Below are positions 24,771 to 33,546 of a stretch of 39,311 nucleotides of DNA, in pieces. The DNA is from Pseudobutyrivibrio sp. Lineage in GTDB: Bacteria > Bacillota > Clostridia > Lachnospirales > Lachnospiraceae. A model generated the notes under the pieces. It saw only the letters and a program-made list of their open reading frames with translations, was not told the DNA's origin and ran no database searches. Within the stretch, counting starts at the first letter, position 1; each line of letters begins with the position of its first letter. The stretch lies in assembly GCF_015057185.1 (NCBI RefSeq), contig NZ_SVEV01000032.1, forward strand, positions 1 through 39,311. The letters run 5' to 3'. A program made the translations under genes and the position numbers.

Positions 24771-24854
24771 GTCGGTAGGAGACAAGCTCTTATGTTTTGC
24801 AGCGAATCGTGTTAGATGAGCGGAAAAACAATAAGGCTTGTATACGTAACCGAC
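24771..24854 (+). ncRNA. Structured RNA-like element, copy B, in the argB leader
   Basis: This 84-nt element has a closing stem GTCGGT/ACCGAC (24771-24776, 24849-24854), a 6 x 8 internal loop AGGAGA/TATACGTA and a stem CAAGC/GCTTG. After a bulged T comes CTTAT/ATAAG, then GTTTT/AAAAC with one unpaired A, and an apical part with ATC/GAT. The bulge, loop sizes and order match copy A at 20344. It sits in the argJ-argB gap and ends 5 bases before the argB SD (AAGGAGG, 24860-24866), so it could influence argB translation or processing of the operon mRNA. Confidence 0.65.
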
Positions 24855-24872
24855 GTATTAAGGAGGATTAAG

Positions 24873-25769
24873 ATGGATATTAATATGCAGCCAATATTGG
24901 ATAAGGCCCAGGTTTTAATTGAGGCATTGCCATATATCCAAAGATTTAATCGAAAAATAATGATTGTTAAATATGGTGGCAGTGCCATGATTGATGAAGA
25001 GCTTAAAAAGCAGGTTATTCAGGATGTGACTCTTTTAAAGCTTGTAGGTTTTAAACCAATTATTGTCCATGGCGGCGGTAAGGAAATCAGCAAGTGGGTT
25101 GAGAAAACTGGCATGGAGCCAGAGTTCATCAATGGACTTCGCAAAACTGACGAAGCAACAATGGAAATTGCTGAGATGGTTTTAAATAAGGTTAATAAAT
25201 CCCTGGTGCAAAATGTTCAGGCCCTTGGAGTTAATGCTGTTGGCGTATCAGGCAAGGATGGCGGTTTATTAAAAGTAGAAAAGAAATATTCAGACGGTCA
25301 GGACATCGGATTTGTAGGTGAAATCACAGAGGTTAATCCAAAAATCTTAGAGGATTTGCTTGAAAAGGATTTTCTTCCTATTGTTTGTCCAATCGGTATG
25401 GATGACAATTTTGAAACATATAATATCAATGCGGACGATGCAGCCTGCGCAATTGCAAAGGCTTTAAATGCTGAAAAGCTTGCATTTTTAACAGATATCG
25501 AAGGCGTATACAAGGACAAGGATGACCCTGAAACATTAATTTCAGAAATGACAGTTGATGAGGCTAGAGCTTTAATAGGTGAGGGCTATATAGGTGGCGG
25601 AATGCTTCCTAAATTAAATAACTGTATAGATGCTATTGAAGAGGGAGTTAACAGAGTACATATTTTGGACGGCAGAATTGCTCATTGCCTGTTACTTGAA
25701 TTTTTTACTAACAAGGGAATTGGCACAGCTATTATAAGAAATCAGGATACGAGGTATTTCAATGAATAA
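24873..25769 (+). CDS. argB: Acetylglutamate kinase
   Basis: A 298-residue amino-acid kinase that phosphorylates N-acetylglutamate. KYGGSAM (33-39) holds the catalytic Lys and phosphate loop, and VHGGGKEIS (65-73) binds the substrate. [16 protein letters not shown] and [13 protein letters not shown] are C-terminal ATP-site motifs. An N-terminal extension of about 20 residues before the first strand is like that of arginine-inhibited hexameric ArgB, so feedback control is possible. I start at 24873 with AAGGAGG 6 bases before; the in-frame ATG at 24816 lies inside the structured element and has no SD. argD overlaps its last 8 bases. Confidence 0.97.
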   Translation: MDINMQPILDKAQVLIEALPYIQRFNRKIMIVKYGGSAMIDEELKKQVIQDVTLLKLVGFKPIIVHGGGKEISKWVEKTGMEPEFINGLRKTDEATMEIAEMVLNKVNKSLVQNVQALGVNAVGVSGKDGGLLKVEKKYSDGQDIGFVGEITEVNPKILEDLLEKDFLPIVCPIGMDDNFETYNINADDAACAIAKALNAEKLAFLTDIEGVYKDKDDPETLISEMTVDEARALIGEGYIGGGMLPKLNNCIDAIEEGVNRVHILDGRIAHCLLLEFFTNKGIGTAIIRNQDTRYFNE

Positions 25770-26967
25770 GAAAGAATATATTGAATCAGCAGAAAACAAT
25801 CTATTTCATGTATACAATAGATTTCCTGTGATTTTTGACTATGGAAAAGGGGTTCATCTTTATGATGAGCTAGATGAGGCTTATTTAGATTTTGCTTCTG
25901 GAATAGGTGTTATGGCATTTGGCTATGGCAATGAAGATTATGAACAGGCCCTTACAACTCAGCTAAAGAGAATCACACATACTTCTAATTTGTACTACCA
26001 TATTCCAATGATAGAGGCGGCTGAAAAGCTGGTTAAGGCCTCTGGAATGGATAAAGTATTTTTTACAAATTCTGGAGCCGAGGCAATAGAAGGTGCTCTT
26101 AAAACTGCAAAAAAGTATGCATATAACAAGAAAGGGGCAGGGGATTACGAAATAATTGCCATGGAAAATTCCTTCCACGGTAGAACGGTAGGCTCTCTTT
26201 CCGTTACTGGAACAGAGCATTATCGCGAACCATTTTATCCGTTGATGTCTGGTGTGAAATTTGCTACCTTCAATGATTTTGGAAGCATACTAGCAAATCT
26301 TACTGATAATACATGTGCAATTATAATGGAGACTGTTCAAGGGGAAGGCGGTCTTTACCCAGCAGACAAAGAATTCCTTTCTAAAGTAAGACAGCTATGT
26401 GATGAAGAAGACATATTGCTTATTTTGGACGAGGTTCAATGTGGAATGGGAAGAACTGGTAGCATGTATGCTTATCAGCAATACGACATTAAACCAGACA
26501 TTCTTACAACAGCAAAAGCTCTTGGAAATGGCGTGCCTATAGGTGCATTTTGTGTTACCGATAATGTGGCAGCAAATTCTTTGGTGCCAGGTGACCACGG
26601 AACTACTTACGGTGGCAATCCACTTTGCACTGCAGCTGTATCTCAGGTTTTTGATATGTTTGAGGATTACCATTTATTGGATCACATTCAAAAAATTTCT
26701 CCATATTTTGAGCAGGTGCTTGATAACCTTGTGGCAAAATATGACTTTATTACAGGTAGAAGGGGCATGGGACTTATGCAGGGATTAATTTTAACAATTC
26801 CTGTAAAAGAAGTTGTAACAAAAGCACTTCTAGAAGAGCATTTGGTTGTTCTTTCGGCAGGGACAGATGTGCTTAGATTGTTGCCACCACTTGTGATAAC
26901 AGAGCAGGATGTAGACGAATTCAAAGAAAAAATCGAGAAGGTATTTGATACATTTATTTTGAAATAA
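25762..26967 (+). CDS. argD: Acetylornithine aminotransferase
   Basis: A 401-residue PLP-dependent class III aminotransferase that makes N-acetylornithine from the semialdehyde. The PLP lysine is Lys252 in [42 protein letters not shown] and [12 protein letters not shown] are class motifs. It begins 8 bases inside argB, so translation is probably coupled. It is the last arginine gene in the window; argF and argH are elsewhere. The next gene, comEA, has its own promoter 14 bases after the argD stop. Confidence 0.95.
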   Translation: MNKKEYIESAENNLFHVYNRFPVIFDYGKGVHLYDELDEAYLDFASGIGVMAFGYGNEDYEQALTTQLKRITHTSNLYYHIPMIEAAEKLVKASGMDKVFFTNSGAEAIEGALKTAKKYAYNKKGAGDYEIIAMENSFHGRTVGSLSVTGTEHYREPFYPLMSGVKFATFNDFGSILANLTDNTCAIIMETVQGEGGLYPADKEFLSKVRQLCDEEDILLILDEVQCGMGRTGSMYAYQQYDIKPDILTTAKALGNGVPIGAFCVTDNVAANSLVPGDHGTTYGGNPLCTAAVSQVFDMFEDYHLLDHIQKISPYFEQVLDNLVAKYDFITGRRGMGLMQGLILTIPVKEVVTKALLEEHLVVLSAGTDVLRLLPPLVITEQDVDEFKEKIEKVFDTFILK

Positions 26968-26980
26968 AACTGTAAAACTA

Positions 26981-27009
26981 TTGTAATATATTAATATTTT
27001 AGCTACAAT
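26981..27009 (+). promoter_or_regulatory. Promoter of comEA
   Basis: TTGTAA at 26981-26986 and TACAAT at 27004-27009 are 17 bases apart, giving a start site near 27016. Confidence 0.65.
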
Positions 27010-27028
27010 GGACAGGACGATATTAGAA

Positions 27029-27051
27029 TCTCCTATTAACTGATTAGGAGA
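27029..27051 (+). promoter_or_regulatory. Hairpin hiding the comEA ribosome binding site
   Basis: TCTCCTA (27029-27035) pairs perfectly with TAGGAGA (27045-27051) around a 9-nt loop. The right arm contains the GGAG ribosome binding site, 5 bases before the ATG at 27056. In the 5' end of the mRNA this would block initiation until opened. Such an arrangement can arise by chance, because an SD needs only a matching CTCC. Confidence 0.45.
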
Positions 27052-27055
27052 CTTT

Positions 27056-27631
27056 ATGAAAAAACTATTTTGTCTTGTTTGTTGTAGCTTGTTTTTGTTT
27101 ACAGGCTGTGGACAAAAATCATATTTTCAAGCATCTGATTCTACAGAGGTATCACAGGAAAAATCAGAAGAAGAGCTTCCTGCTTCGGAAGCATCTACAG
27201 ATCAAAACATTTTTGTGCAAGTATCAGGAGCAGTAGTATCGCCCGGTGTTTACGAATTGCCAGGGGATTCTAGAGTTTATGCCGCTATTGAGGCTGCAGG
27301 AGGCCTACTACAAACTGCAGATGATAGCGATATTAATCAGGCTGCTATCCTAGAGGATGGGCAAAAGATATATGTTTACTCAGCAGAAGAAATGGCAAAG
27401 CTTCAAGAAGCAGCTATTGCTGAGGAATCTGCCAATGATGGACTTGTTAATATTAATACTGCAGACGTTCAGCTGTTGACTACACTTCCTGGTATTGGAG
27501 AAAATAAAGCCAAGCAGATTGTAGCTTATAGGGACAGCAATGGTGCATTTTCTTCTATTGAAGATATCAAAAATGTTTCAGGCATTGGTGATGGTATTTT
27601 CAATCAGATTAATTCACTTATAAAGATTTAA
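27056..27631 (+). CDS. comEA: ComEA-like DNA-binding lipoprotein
   Basis: A 191-residue competence protein that binds incoming DNA at the cell surface. It starts with a lipoprotein signal ending in FTGC (lipid Cys18) instead of the usual single-pass anchor. An SLBB-type domain (about 50-112, VSGAVVSPGVYELPGDSRV) is followed by two helix-hairpin-helix repeats (about 127-191, VNINTADVQLLTTLPGIG and ISSIEDIKNVSGIG-like). In B. subtilis ComEA passes DNA to ComEC. comEC is also in this window, at 30856, but three unrelated genes lie between. The product's role in uptake is therefore likely. Confidence 0.88.
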   Translation: MKKLFCLVCCSLFLFTGCGQKSYFQASDSTEVSQEKSEEELPASEASTDQNIFVQVSGAVVSPGVYELPGDSRVYAAIEAAGGLLQTADDSDINQAAILEDGQKIYVYSAEEMAKLQEAAIAEESANDGLVNINTADVQLLTTLPGIGENKAKQIVAYRDSNGAFSSIEDIKNVSGIGDGIFNQINSLIKI

Positions 27632-27654
27632 AATATAAATAATAGAGGATTGTT

Positions 27655-28353
27655 ATGGCTAAAAAAGTATTAGTTGTGGACGATGAAAAACTTATTGTAA
27701 AGGGAATTCGATTTTCTTTAGAACAAGATGGCATGGAGGTGGATTGTGCCTTTGATGGTCAGGAAGCCTTAGATTTGGCTACTGCAAACAATTACGACAT
27801 GATTCTTTTGGATGTTATGTTGCCAAAGCTCGATGGATTCCAGGTTTGCCAAAATATCAGAGAATTTTCTAATGTTCCTATTGTTATGCTTACTGCAAAG
27901 GGCGATGATATGGACAAAATTCTTGGTTTGGAATATGGTGCTGACGACTACATTACAAAGCCATTTAACATCCTTGAGGTTAAAGCTAGAATAAAGGCCA
28001 TTATGCGACGTGCTTCCGTGGCACAGCCGGTGGTTCTTCAGCCTAAACAAGATGAATCAATTATCGAGAATGGAGATTTAGTCTTAGACAAAAGCAATAG
28101 AAGACTTACAATTCTTGGTACAGAATATAACCTTACATCCAAAGAGTTCGATATGCTTTTACTTTTGGTTACAAATCCAAGAAAGGTATTTTCTCGAGAG
28201 GATTTGCTTCATACTATTTGGGGCTCTGATTATCCAGGAGATGAGAGAACAGTTGATGTACATGTTCGTCGTCTCCGCGAAAAAATCGAACCTAATCCAA
28301 AGGAGCCAAAATACGTTCGAACAAAATGGGGAGTAGGTTATTACTATCAATAA
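27655..28353 (+). CDS. OmpR/PhoB-family response regulator
   Basis: A 232-residue response regulator. The receiver domain (1-115) has acidic Asp9/Asp10, phospho-acceptor Asp53 (LLDVMLPK), Thr80 and Lys102. The C-terminal winged helix (about 135-230) has the OmpR pattern TSKEFDMLLLL and ERTVDVHVRRLREKIE. Close to WalR/YycF and MtrA in general form. SD AGAGGA. It is followed by its kinase 23 bases later. Which genes it controls cannot be seen; the comEA/comEC neighbours and the GerMN lipoprotein are candidates. Confidence 0.93.
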   Translation: MAKKVLVVDDEKLIVKGIRFSLEQDGMEVDCAFDGQEALDLATANNYDMILLDVMLPKLDGFQVCQNIREFSNVPIVMLTAKGDDMDKILGLEYGADDYITKPFNILEVKARIKAIMRRASVAQPVVLQPKQDESIIENGDLVLDKSNRRLTILGTEYNLTSKEFDMLLLLVTNPRKVFSREDLLHTIWGSDYPGDERTVDVHVRRLREKIEPNPKEPKYVRTKWGVGYYYQ

Positions 28354-28376
28354 TTTTGATATAAAGTGAGTTTTTA

Positions 28377-29816
28377 ATGAAAAATAGATCTAGATTTATC
28401 TCAGTTCATCATAGTCTTAAATTTAAAATCGCAATTATTATCTTGCTTATAGGCATCATTCCTTTTATGGTTTGTGTGCCTATTTCTTTGCGAGAATACA
28501 AATCTGTCGCAATCAGAACCGATGCAACAAATTTAATGGCCCAGGCTCTTCAGTACAACAATCAGATTGTCACAAGTGGATATGTATCTGGTGAGCCTAA
28601 CAATATGTTAGATACTGAATTAAAAGCAGTTGCAGATAGCAATAATGGTCGAATTCTTGTTATTAATTCATCTCTTAAAATTGTGAGGGATTCTTTCTCC
28701 GCAGATATTGGCAAGACTGTAGTTTGGGGAAATATTATTTACACACTCCAAGGCGAGCAAAAATATTACTATGACGAGCCTACAAAAACAATTATCGTAT
28801 CCGTGCCTTTAACTAATTCTGATGGAGAAATTGTGGGTGCTTTAGTTCTCAATAAATCAATGGATTATATTGAGCAAAACATCGATATTTTCCTTTCTTA
28901 TATGCTTATTGCCGGAGTTATTATCATAGTAATTTCTATTCTTGTTTCGGTATTTTATTCCATCCGTTTTTCTAAGCCAATGGCCAAAATGGCTGATTCT
29001 CTGGATGGAATTATTCGAGAATATACTACTGAGCTTCCAGAGCAAAAATCATTTACTGAATTAGAAAATGTTGCCAACAAATTTAATCAGGTTATTCAGA
29101 AGCTTCATTCTATTGATGAATCCAGAGAGGAATTCGTATCAAATGTGTCCCACGAATTAAAGACACCACTTACTTCAATGAAGGTTTTGGCTGATTCCCT
29201 TAATGGTTCTGAGGATGTACCTATCGAGATGTACAAAGAATTCATGGTAGATATCGGGGATGAAATTGATAGAGAGACTAAAATAATCAATGATTTGCTT
29301 AGTTTGGTTCGAATGGATAAAAGTGGAGCTCAGCTTAATGTTTCAGCAGTTAATATAAACGAGCTTATTGAGCACATCTTAAAGAGGTTAAAGCCAATAG
29401 CAGAAAAGGCAAATATTGAGGTCGTATTTGAATCCTTTAGACCTGTGGTAGCAGAGGTTGATGAAGTAAAGTTTACACTTGTTATCACTAACCTTGTGGA
29501 GAATGCTATAAAATATAACAACGAGGGCGGCTGGGTTCATATTACATTAAATTCTGACCATCAATTCTTCTTTATCAAGGTAGAAGATAATGGACTTGGA
29601 ATACCAGAAGAATCAGCACCTCATATTTTTGAGAGATTCTATAGAGCTGATAAATCACATTCTCGTGAAATCGGAGGAACAGGACTTGGTCTTGCTATTA
29701 CCAAGAGTGCCATTGCTATGCATAATGGAGAAATCAAAGTCCGTTCAAAGCTTGGTGAAGGATCAACCTTTGATGTTCGTGTGCCACTAAATTACATTGA
29801 AAAGGAGATGCAGTAA
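28377..29816 (+). CDS. Membrane sensor histidine kinase
   Basis: A 479-residue sensor kinase. Two membrane helices (about 17-38 and 165-190) enclose an extracytoplasmic sensing domain of dCache/PAS type (about 40-165, ADSNNGRILVINSSLKIV). A HAMP-like linker (about 190-245) follows, then HisKA with His259 in NVSHELKTPL and the HATPase domain with N, G1 (VEDNGLGIP), F and G2 (GGTGLGLAI) boxes. It phosphorylates the response regulator upstream. Its stop shares one base with the start of the GerMN lipoprotein gene, so the three are translated together. Confidence 0.93.
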   Translation: MKNRSRFISVHHSLKFKIAIIILLIGIIPFMVCVPISLREYKSVAIRTDATNLMAQALQYNNQIVTSGYVSGEPNNMLDTELKAVADSNNGRILVINSSLKIVRDSFSADIGKTVVWGNIIYTLQGEQKYYYDEPTKTIIVSVPLTNSDGEIVGALVLNKSMDYIEQNIDIFLSYMLIAGVIIIVISILVSVFYSIRFSKPMAKMADSLDGIIREYTTELPEQKSFTELENVANKFNQVIQKLHSIDESREEFVSNVSHELKTPLTSMKVLADSLNGSEDVPIEMYKEFMVDIGDEIDRETKIINDLLSLVRMDKSGAQLNVSAVNINELIEHILKRLKPIAEKANIEVVFESFRPVVAEVDEVKFTLVITNLVENAIKYNNEGGWVHITLNSDHQFFFIKVEDNGLGIPEESAPHIFERFYRADKSHSREIGGTGLGLAITKSAIAMHNGEIKVRSKLGEGSTFDVRVPLNYIEKEMQ

Positions 29817-30847
29817 TGAAGAAGATATTATCTTTTGCATTAATTTTAATATTGGCTCTCTCAACTGTAGCATGTGGTAAAAAAGGAGAAGATGATTCTG
29901 CTAAAATTTATTACGTAAATACGGATAAAGATGGAGTTACTGCTGTTGATTACGAATACAAGGCTGAGGATACTAATGGTCAAATAACCGAAGCCTTAAA
30001 TATGTTGGCAGCAGACACAGATTCCTTTGATTATATGTCCACTATACCTGCTGGAGTTAATGTCGAACATTGGGAGCTTGATGATACTAGCTTTTCTCTG
30101 TATCTCGAAGGAGATTACGAGGCTTTAGATCCAATTACTGAGATTTTGGTTAGAGCAGGAATAGTAAAGACACTTACTCAAATTGATGGAGTGGACTCTA
30201 TTTCACTTTATGTTAATAATGCGCCATTTGCAGATTCGAATGGTGAGGCTGTTGGAGCTATGACTGCAGACACATTTATTGATGATTTTGGTCAAGAGAC
30301 AGATGCTCTGCTTTCAACTAATTTGACCTTATATTTTTCTAGTGCAGATGGTATGTCTCTAGTTTCAGAAACTAGAAATGTGTATTACAGTAGAAATGTT
30401 GCTTTAGAAAAAGTGGTAATGGAGCAGCTTTTAAAAGGACCAGATTCTAGTGAATTGCTTTCTACCTTGCCTACAGGAACGAAGGTTAATTCTATTTCTG
30501 TTTCAGATAATGGAGTTTGTATAATCAATTTTGATGGTACCTTAGAAACTGCCATTACAGGAGTGACAGAGAACGTTACATTATATTCAATAGTCAATTC
30601 ATTAACAGAGCTTGATTCAATTAAACAGGTTCAGATTTTGGTTAATGGAGAGGCACCTCATTTATCAAATTTGGAAGTTGATTTGACTTCACCAATAGAT
30701 AGAAATGAGGATATTATCAATTCTAATGTGATAGACGATGATGATATATATCTAGAGGACTATTCAGAGGATTATTCTGATGAATACTCAGATGAGTATA
30801 TTGATGATGAGACTATCCCAGAGGATGAGATTTCAACAAATGAGTAG
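29816..30847 (+). CDS. GerMN-domain lipoprotein, LpqB-like context
   Basis: A 343-residue lipoprotein with the signal peptide ending in STVAC (lipid Cys20). Two GerMN-type domains are suggested, about 35-160 and 165-290; the second is clearest (LTLYFSSADGMSLV, VVMEQLLKGPDSSELLSTLPTGTKV, VCIINFDGT). GerMN domains occur in spore GerM and in actinobacterial LpqB. The last 45 residues are an acidic tail of Asp, Glu, Tyr and Ser, probably disordered and outside the cell. The gene directly follows a kinase, like LpqB after MtrB. It would sit on the outer face of the membrane and may modulate the kinase. Confidence 0.82.
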   Translation: MKKILSFALILILALSTVACGKKGEDDSAKIYYVNTDKDGVTAVDYEYKAEDTNGQITEALNMLAADTDSFDYMSTIPAGVNVEHWELDDTSFSLYLEGDYEALDPITEILVRAGIVKTLTQIDGVDSISLYVNNAPFADSNGEAVGAMTADTFIDDFGQETDALLSTNLTLYFSSADGMSLVSETRNVYYSRNVALEKVVMEQLLKGPDSSELLSTLPTGTKVNSISVSDNGVCIINFDGTLETAITGVTENVTLYSIVNSLTELDSIKQVQILVNGEAPHLSNLEVDLTSPIDRNEDIINSNVIDDDDIYLEDYSEDYSDEYSDEYIDDETIPEDEISTNE

Positions 30848-30855
30848 GAGGAAAT

Positions 30856-33114
30856 ATGCTACAGGGTCGTAGACTTTGTAAGATTTCCTTAGTGATTATT
30901 ATTTTTATTGCTGTTAGCGCATATTCTCCCCTGGATTTCCTTGGATTATATGCGCAGGCAAATTACGCCAAAGAATATTTCACTGATGGCTCACAGGTGA
31001 CAGCCCAAGGCGAGATATATCATAAGGAAATCAAAAACGAAAAAGCTGTTTACTACGTTCATAATTCTATTATTTCAAATAAGACACATAGACTGTCTAA
31101 TATTTCTTTTTTATTTCGATTCGATTCAGATTCAATTCCATTAAACAGTAAGATTAAATTAACTGGAACAATTAAACATTTTTCACCGGCAAGGAATGAT
31201 GGGGAGTTTGATATGCAAAAGTACTATCATTCTATGGGGATTCTATTTGAACTAGAAAAATCTAATTTGCAGGATTTGGATACAGGAGTTTTGCCAATAA
31301 GTGAAGAATTATACCTGCTAAATCAAGATGTATTTACTGTATTTGAACAAAGCCTTCCTGCGGAAGAAAGTGGCTTTTTATCTAGCCTAACAATTGGCAA
31401 TAAGAGTCAGTTAGACAATGGGCTAAAGGATTTATTCAAACAAGTTGGTGTTGCCCATATATTGGCAGTATCAGGTCTGCATATATCTGTGGTATGTATG
31501 GCTCTATACAGGTTCTTACGAAAAAGGGGAGTGAGCTTTCTTTTTTCTGCAATTATTGCAGGTATTATCTCGATTTTGTATGGGATATTAACAGGAGGAA
31601 GTATTTCCTCAATTAGAGCTATAGGTATGTTTCTGATTTTTATTTTTGCAGAGGTATTAGGAGAAGCCTATGACACCCTTACTGCTTTATCTGTTATGGC
31701 AATGTGGTTGTTAATACAAAATCCGTTGTTGATTACCAATGGAAGCTTCATCTTTTCTTTCTGTGCAATCCTTGGAATAACATTTGTGGCAAGCCCGCTA
31801 ACAAGAATATATAGTGAGTACATTGCTAGGAGAAATGTAAGAATAAAAACAAAAGATGGATTTTCCTATGACAATAAGATTCCATTAAAAATCCGCTTGA
31901 AGGATTGGATTTGCACTAGCTTAGTATTTTCCTTTGGAATAAATATTTCTATGCTTCCTATTGTGACAAATATGTATTATGAAATTCCTTTATATTCAAT
32001 GCTTGTAAATCTAGTAGTGCTTCCATTTATGCCTATATTGTTACTATTTGGCATTGTTGGTGGATTCCTTGGGATTTTGTGGCTTCCAATAGGACAAATA
32101 GTATTATTTCCATGTCATGTAATAATTTATGGAATGGAGATGATATCTTCATTTTTTGCAGGACTTCCTTTATCTAGAATTGTAGTTGGAAAAAGAGGAT
32201 TTTGGCTGGTGGTTATATATTACATTGCTTTACTGCTAATTGTTAAATATATAAACAAACCTAAATTGAAATATGCTTTTTTATTAGTAGTGAGTTTGGT
32301 ATGGCTGGTTCCTGTTAATAATTCCTTTGAAATAGATTGCCTAGATGTAGGACAAGGAGATGGAATTTATATTAGTTCTGGAGATGGCACGAATTATTTT
32401 ATAGATGGAGGTAGCACCTCGAAAGCATCCCTTGGTGAATATACCCTTATGCCTTTTTTGAAAAGTAAAGGAGTAGGTCAAATTGATTATTGGTTTTTAT
32501 CTCATATGGATTTAGATCATGTATCAGGAATAATTGAAGTGCTACAGGCGGACTATAAAATTAATAACGTAGTTTTGTCGGCGGCGATTCCACCAGGAGA
32601 AACATTGGATGAGATACTTACACTTGCAAAGGAAAAGAATACCACGATTTTATATATGAACAAGGGGGATGTATGTGGGACAAAGCACCTGCGATTCAAG
32701 TGCGTATATCCAAGTATGGAAAATACATCAGACGATATTAATGCATTGTCATTAGCACTTCTATTGGAATATGACAAAAATTGTGATGGCGCGCCAGAAT
32801 TTACAGGTTTCTTTGGGGGTGACTTAGGTATAGAAGAGGAGAAAGTGATTGCAGACTCAGGTATGGTGGGTCATGTAAATCTGCTTAAGGTAAACCATCA
32901 TGGTAGTCGTCTTAGCTCTGATTCTATGTTCCTTGAGACTTTGTCACCTGATGTAGCGGTCATTAGCTGCGCCAAAAAGAATAGGTATGGCCACCCGGCT
33001 GACGAAGCTGTTGAACGTCTAGAACAATGCTGCAGATTGATTTGTTACACCATGAATTCGGGACGTATCAGAATCGATGCTGGTGGTATTGATTATTATT
33101 TAAATAACAAATAA
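30856..33114 (+). CDS. comEC: ComEC/Rec2-type DNA internalisation channel
   Basis: A 752-residue membrane protein that takes transforming DNA across the membrane. The order is N-terminal helices, an OB-like domain (about 40-155), the competence channel domain with many helices (about 190-480), and a metallo-beta-lactamase domain (about 490-752). GVAHILAVSGLHISVV is the family hallmark at the start of the channel domain. The MBL domain has LDVGQGDG, HMDLDH (550-555), VNHHGS and CAKKNRYGHP. The ligands look intact, so nuclease activity on the non-transported strand is possible. SD GGAGG overlaps the stop region of the lipoprotein gene. Confidence 0.93.
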   Translation: MLQGRRLCKISLVIIIFIAVSAYSPLDFLGLYAQANYAKEYFTDGSQVTAQGEIYHKEIKNEKAVYYVHNSIISNKTHRLSNISFLFRFDSDSIPLNSKIKLTGTIKHFSPARNDGEFDMQKYYHSMGILFELEKSNLQDLDTGVLPISEELYLLNQDVFTVFEQSLPAEESGFLSSLTIGNKSQLDNGLKDLFKQVGVAHILAVSGLHISVVCMALYRFLRKRGVSFLFSAIIAGIISILYGILTGGSISSIRAIGMFLIFIFAEVLGEAYDTLTALSVMAMWLLIQNPLLITNGSFIFSFCAILGITFVASPLTRIYSEYIARRNVRIKTKDGFSYDNKIPLKIRLKDWICTSLVFSFGINISMLPIVTNMYYEIPLYSMLVNLVVLPFMPILLLFGIVGGFLGILWLPIGQIVLFPCHVIIYGMEMISSFFAGLPLSRIVVGKRGFWLVVIYYIALLLIVKYINKPKLKYAFLLVVSLVWLVPVNNSFEIDCLDVGQGDGIYISSGDGTNYFIDGGSTSKASLGEYTLMPFLKSKGVGQIDYWFLSHMDLDHVSGIIEVLQADYKINNVVLSAAIPPGETLDEILTLAKEKNTTILYMNKGDVCGTKHLRFKCVYPSMENTSDDINALSLALLLEYDKNCDGAPEFTGFFGGDLGIEEEKVIADSGMVGHVNLLKVNHHGSRLSSDSMFLETLSPDVAVISCAKKNRYGHPADEAVERLEQCCRLICYTMNSGRIRIDAGGIDYYLNNK

Positions 33115-33120
33115 TCATCC

Positions 33121-33149
33121 TTGTGAAATCCTAGAATTTGTGATACGAT
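33121..33149 (+). promoter_or_regulatory. Promoter of the thrS T-box leader
   Basis: TTGTGA at 33121-33126 and TACGAT at 33144-33149 are 17 bases apart. The start site would be near 33156. Confidence 0.6.
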
Positions 33150-33155
33150 ATGACA

Positions 33156-33486
33156 GAAAAGCGATGACAGAAACAGTAGTATTTGTGGAAGCTAAGAGAG
33201 AGGACGCCTAGGCTGGGAGCGTCTAGTGGATACTTATATGAACACCATTCTCGAGCTGAACGTAGAAACACATTTCGTGCGAAGCGTCTCCGGGTAGTTC
33301 CGTTAAAGACAAAATGAGTGAAACACTAAGGTGGAACCGTGCAAAATTTCACGATTTGTGCAATGAAATTACAGAAATCGTGAACATGACGAGCCCATTG
33401 CCGAAGGCAATTTTTAGATGGGCGAGTATCCTTTTGAATTTTGTACCCTTAGGAAAGCTAGAAATAGCTTTTCCTAGGGGTTTTTT
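33156..33486 (+). promoter_or_regulatory. T-box riboswitch leader of thrS
   Basis: The 432-base gap between comEC and thrS is a T-box leader. The conserved T-box AAGGTGGAACCGTG is at 33328-33341. A terminator stem (CCCTTAGGAAAGCTA against TAGCTTTTCCTAGGGG, 33446-33480) with six T follows. Stem I lies at about 33165-33300; in its distal part I read ACC (33244-33246, followed by A) as the likely specifier codon, which is threonine. Uncharged tRNA-Thr would favour antitermination and so thrS expression. An ORF crossing this region (33314-33577) is an artefact. Confidence 0.9.
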
Positions 33487-33546
33487 AATTTGCACCCTTA
33501 GTACAAGTAGTTACTTAAATTCATTCATTAGAAAAAGGAGAAAATC

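Noticed and set aside
24771-24854. argB leader element as a T-box or known cyclic-di-GMP riboswitch
   Set aside because: No AGGGTGGNACC T-box sequence or terminator pair is present, and the conserved bases do not match the GEMM core as I know it.
24816-24872. N-terminal extension of ArgB
   Set aside because: It would translate through the structured element copy B and has no SD; AAGGAGG precedes the ATG at 24873.
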